Origin: an uncultured Collinsella sp.
GTDB lineage: Bacteria > Actinomycetota > Coriobacteriia > Coriobacteriales > Coriobacteriaceae
DNA length: 9,940 nt
Assembly (NCBI GenBank): GCA_900547345.1
Contig: URGG01000076.1
Location: forward strand, 1 to 9,940
Direction: 5' to 3'
This document shows positions 6,871 through 9,940 of this stretch, piece after piece (the first letter of the stretch is position 1; every line of letters begins with the position of its first letter). A program made the position numbers and the translations under genes. Under the pieces are notes generated by a model that searched no databases, was not told the DNA's origin, and was given only the letters and a program-made list of their open reading frames with translations.

Positions 6871-9800
6871 CTAGAGATTGTAGGTGACCACCTGAGGTTC
6901 GGCGGGTTCGACGAAGATGGTTGGATTCGCCTGCTCCACGCGGACGAACTTGACGGTCACGGCCTCAAAGCCCGCCTTGTGCAGAACATCAGCGTAGACG
7001 CGCGCCTGCAGGGCGTGCTTCTCGAGCAGCTGGTCCGGCGTCTCATCCGGCGTGCCGCCCGTCTTGTAATCGATGACCAGTGCGCGCGACGGATCGGCCG
7101 GGTCGGTGGCCAGTGCATCAATGGCGCCCTCGGCATAGGCACCGTAGCGGGCGATGTCCTCGTCCTCGCAGCCCAGCGAAAAGAACGGCACCTCGGCGCG
7201 AACGCACGGCCACGCGAGCAGGTCGGTACGAACAGCCGACTTGAGCCAGCGGTCCAGGGCAACGTCGAAGCGTTCGCGCTGCTCCGGCGTCAAGCGCCAC
7301 AGGCGCGCCAGTGCATCGGCACGCGCGGCGGGCAGTGCATCGGCACCCATCTCGATGAGCCACTGGCAGGCAGCGTGGAAGGCCGAGCCCAAGGCCATGG
7401 GATTGCCGGCGGGCTCGACAGCGGCCACGTCTGCATCCGTCATCTCGGAACCATCCGACTCCGCATCATCGCCGGCCTCGTCCATGGGCACGTGCGCCTC
7501 GGCAGCACGGTCCTCGGACTCGGCATGGAGTGCCGCGGCAATTGACGAGTAGCTGTACGAATCGCGCACCGGATACGGGCAGATGCCCATGCGCACGCCC
7601 ACCGCCTGGGGATACACGAGCTCAAACGCATCGGGCTCGGGGTCGGCAGGACCGGGAACGGCGGCGCGGGCATCTGCACCGGCACCCTCCGGCTCCGCAT
7701 CGCCACGGACGAGCCTGCCCTCGGCATCCAATGAAGCGTTGGCCTCAAACGTCTGCTCGCCAAAGGTAAAGTTCGCGAGCGAAATGAGCTCGTAGTCGCC
7801 CGGCTGGGAGTTGTCGAACACCAGGCGGTCGGCATCGAGCTGCGGCATGTCCAGGCCGTCCGTCGGCAGAATACGACGCAGCACGTCATAGGTCAGATCG
7901 GTCTCGACGTCGAAGGTCGGCGCCGTCGCCTTGCCACGGCTCACGCCGGCATCCATCGCCAAGATCACCAGCTCGCGCGCACGCGTCATGGCAACATAGA
8001 GCAAGCGGGCCCGCTCCTCGAGCGAGAGCTGCAGGTCGTCGTTGCGCAGGCGAGCAAATGCCTCGGCGGGAGAACCCGTCGCGCAGACATCCTCCATGAG
8101 CTCCGGCGGCAACCATAGCGACGTGCCCTTACCCTTAAACGCATGCTCAAACTGCTTTTTAACGTCGTCGCCCTTCACAAAGGTTCCGTCGGCGAGCTTA
8201 ACGCCGTCGAAGCGTGCCGGCAGCGCCACAACCTGCGCTCCGCCCTCGACACGCCCCATCTGAGCCGCACCGGACGATTTGCGCACGCCAAAGCACTCCG
8301 CAACCGCCACGACCGGATACTCCAGGCCCTTGGATGCATGCACGGTCATGATGCGTACCGCGCCGTCGCCCTCCTCGTTGAGGGCACCCGGGGCCTCCTT
8401 GCCCGCCAGGAAGCGATCGAAGGCAAGCGCAATGGAGCGCGGCGAGTTGCCGAACTCGGCCTCAGCCTCAGCCACGGCATCGAGCGCCTTGAGCACGTTG
8501 GCGGCGATGGCCTTGCCCTCGGGACCACGCTGCGCCAGACGCACGAACCAGCCGGAGGCGTTGACCACGTCACGCGCGATGGCGGCGAACGAATCGCGAC
8601 CCACACGACGAAGCGCATACCGCAGTACCTCGCGGGCGCGCGTCACGAGCGGCAGGTCTTGCAGGCCCGGTACATCGGAATCGCTCATGATGCCCGCATC
8701 GATGTTGCGGCGCGAGGTCTCCCCCGTCTCGCTATCGAGCTTGGTCGCCAGCGCCAAAAACTCCTGGGCGCCCAGCGCAAACATCGGCGAGGCGAGCAGC
8801 GGCATAAGGCCCTGCGCCGTATCGGCCGGATTGGCGAGCGCGCAAACCAGGGCGCGCACCGTCTGCACCTCGGCGACTTGGGCAAAGACCGAGCCGCCCG
8901 CGATCACGCAGTCGAGCCCCTGGTCACGGAAGGCCTGGGCGTAGACGTCTGCGTTGGTCATGCGGCCCAGCAGCAGCACCATGCCGCCCTGGGGCTGGCC
9001 GGCATCGGCAAGCGCGCGGAACCGCTCGGCGATCGCACGGGCCTTGGCCTGTGTGCGCTCCTGCGTGCTGCCGCCGGCAACAAAGAGGGCCTGGCGACGC
9101 GAGGCGTCTGCCACCAGCGTGTCCTTGCGGCCGTCGCTCGCCTCAAGATCCAAAAAGCCCTGCATCAGGCCGCCGTTGTCGCCGTCGAAGACGCGTGCCA
9201 CGTAACGCAGCACCTCGTCATGGCTGCGGAAGTTGCGCACGAGTTTGACGAGCTCGCCAGCAGGGGCGTCGGCCACGGCAGTCGCCTCGGGCGCGGCAGA
9301 CGAGCCCACCTTGCGCTCCTGGCGACGGAACACCTCGACCTCGGCGCCACGGAAGCGATAGATGGACTGCTGTGCATCGCCCACGGTACACAGCGCACGC
9401 TCCCCCGCGCCGGTCAGGTAGCGGATCAGATCGACCTGCATCTGGTCGGTATCCTGGAACTCGTCGATCATGACCATCTTAAAGCGGCCCTCGTACGCAG
9501 CGCGAATGGCAGGGTAATCGCGCAACGCCTCGTAAGCCATGCGCAGCAGGTCGTTGTTGTCGAGGGCAGACTGGCCGGCCTTCAGCGCGCGATACTCGGC
9601 CTCCACGGAACGGGCCAGGCCCACCAGCGCATCGAGCGCGGGGCCACCGCAGGCGAGCACGATATTGATAAATGCATCGGCAGCCTCCGCCTTGAGCAGC
9701 TCCACCTGCTCCTTGGGGAACGCCTTGCTCGCGCGCGGCATGGCGCACGACATCATGAGTCGTGCCGCATCGGCCATGGTCTTGCCGCTCGCCTCGAACG

Positions 9801-9940
9801 CATCGATGGCGTCGAGCGCAACCTGCGCCTTCTCGGTCGCCGCCTTGCTTGCACCCAACGCCGATCGATAGGCATCGGCGAGTGCCGAGGTATCGGCCTG
9901 GCCGCGCGCCACGCACACGTCGTCCATACCGCCCGGCAGC
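6871..9940 (-). CDS. addA: UvrD-family helicase with C-terminal RecB-like nuclease, probable AddA (N-terminus cut by right window edge)
   Basis: The frame is open from the right edge to TAG at 6871; the Met at 9927 is internal or at least not a supported start, since four more codons precede it in frame. Superfamily 1A motifs in order: II MIDEFQDTD (near 9465), III VGDAQQSIYRFRG (near 9384-9346), IV LVRNFRSHDEV, V VRIMTVHASKGLEYP (8311-8357), VI RLLYVAMTRARE (about 7977-8012). Walker A and motif Ia must lie outside, about 200-250 residues. Counting from the Met at 9927, the nuclease has H851 (GSAFHAA), D937 (GAIDAL), D953-Y-K955 (IDYKTGG) and Q974-xxx-Y978, the full RecB/AddA set, so it should be active. 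Motif VI and the nuclease are joined by an acidic, Ala-rich stretch. AddA with AddB resects double-strand breaks for RecA; AddB would be expected upstream. RecB or AdnA-type are alternatives. Confidence 0.9.
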   Translation of the reverse strand, partial: LPGGMDDVCVARGQADTSALADAYRSALGASKAATEKAQVALDAIDAFEASGKTMADAARLMMSCAMPRASKAFPKEQVELLKAEAADAFINIVLACGGPALDALVGLARSVEAEYRALKAGQSALDNNDLLRMAYEALRDYPAIRAAYEGRFKMVMIDEFQDTDQMQVDLIRYLTGAGERALCTVGDAQQSIYRFRGAEVEVFRRQERKVGSSAAPEATAVADAPAGELVKLVRNFRSHDEVLRYVARVFDGDNGGLMQGFLDLEASDGRKDTLVADASRRQALFVAGGSTQERTQAKARAIAERFRALADAGQPQGGMVLLLGRMTNADVYAQAFRDQGLDCVIAGGSVFAQVAEVQTVRALVCALANPADTAQGLMPLLASPMFALGAQEFLALATKLDSETGETSRRNIDAGIMSDSDVPGLQDLPLVTRAREVLRYALRRVGRDSFAAIARDVVNASGWFVRLAQRGPEGKAIAANVLKALDAVAEAEAEFGNSPRSIALAFDRFLAGKEAPGALNEEGDGAVRIMTVHASKGLEYPVVAVAECFGVRKSSGAAQMGRVEGGAQVVALPARFDGVKLADGTFVKGDDVKKQFEHAFKGKGTSLWLPPELMEDVCATGSPAEAFARLRNDDLQLSLEERARLLYVAMTRARELVILAMDAGVSRGKATAPTFDVETDLTYDVLRRILPTDGLDMPQLDADRLVFDNSQPGDYELISLANFTFGEQTFEANASLDAEGRLVRGDAEPEGAGADARAAVPGPADPEPDAFELVYPQAVGVRMGICPYPVRDSYSYSSIAAALHAESEDRAAEAHVPMDEAGDDAESDGSEMTDADVAAVEPAGNPMALGSAFHAACQWLIEMGADALPAARADALARLWRLTPEQRERFDVALDRWLKSAVRTDLLAWPCVRAEVPFFSLGCEDEDIARYGAYAEGAIDALATDPADPSRALVIDYKTGGTPDETPDQLLEKHALQARVYADVLHKAGFEAVTVKFVRVEQANPTIFVEPAEPQVVTYNL

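Overview
The window is high-GC bacterial DNA in which every recognisable gene lies on the minus strand, so the genes read from right to left. The G+C content, the large DnaE1-type replicative polymerase with a complete PHP metal site, the AddA-type helicase-nuclease and the DUF3284 gene fit an actinobacterial gut lineage. The Coriobacteriia, perhaps Collinsella, are my best guess. That is an inference from protein character, not a database match.

Layout in transcription order, right to left. (1) 6871-9940 holds the C-terminal ~1020 residues of a UvrD-family helicase with a C-terminal RecB-like nuclease, most likely AddA; its N-terminus with Walker A lies beyond the right edge. (2) 6796-6858, just past its stop, is a long imperfect palindrome. 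(3) 6225-6734 is a 169-residue DUF3284 protein with its own likely promoter and strong ribosome binding site. (4) 4922-6121 is a 399-residue, 12-helix MFS transporter in clearly lower-GC DNA, probably acquired. (5) 4682-4921 is a 240-base intergenic region with a possible terminator and a weak dnaE promoter candidate. (6) 878-4681 is dnaE, the DNA polymerase III alpha subunit. (7) 1-839, 38 bases after dnaE, is the N-terminal part of a SWIM zinc-finger protein that is almost certainly the front of a SNF2-family helicase cut by the left edge.

How the genes fit together: dnaE (replication), AddA (double-strand break resection) and the SWIM/SNF2 protein (a nucleic-acid-dependent ATPase family) all handle DNA. 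dnaE and the SWIM gene are probably co-transcribed. The MFS gene and DUF3284 interrupt this group without an obvious functional tie.

I found no RNA gene, CRISPR array, insertion sequence or evidence of a new multi-gene system. The most interesting points are the complete PHP metal site of DnaE together with a ~60-residue charged insertion in that domain, an altered fingers motif in DnaE, the long palindrome, and the low-GC MFS segment bounded by a 9-base direct repeat.
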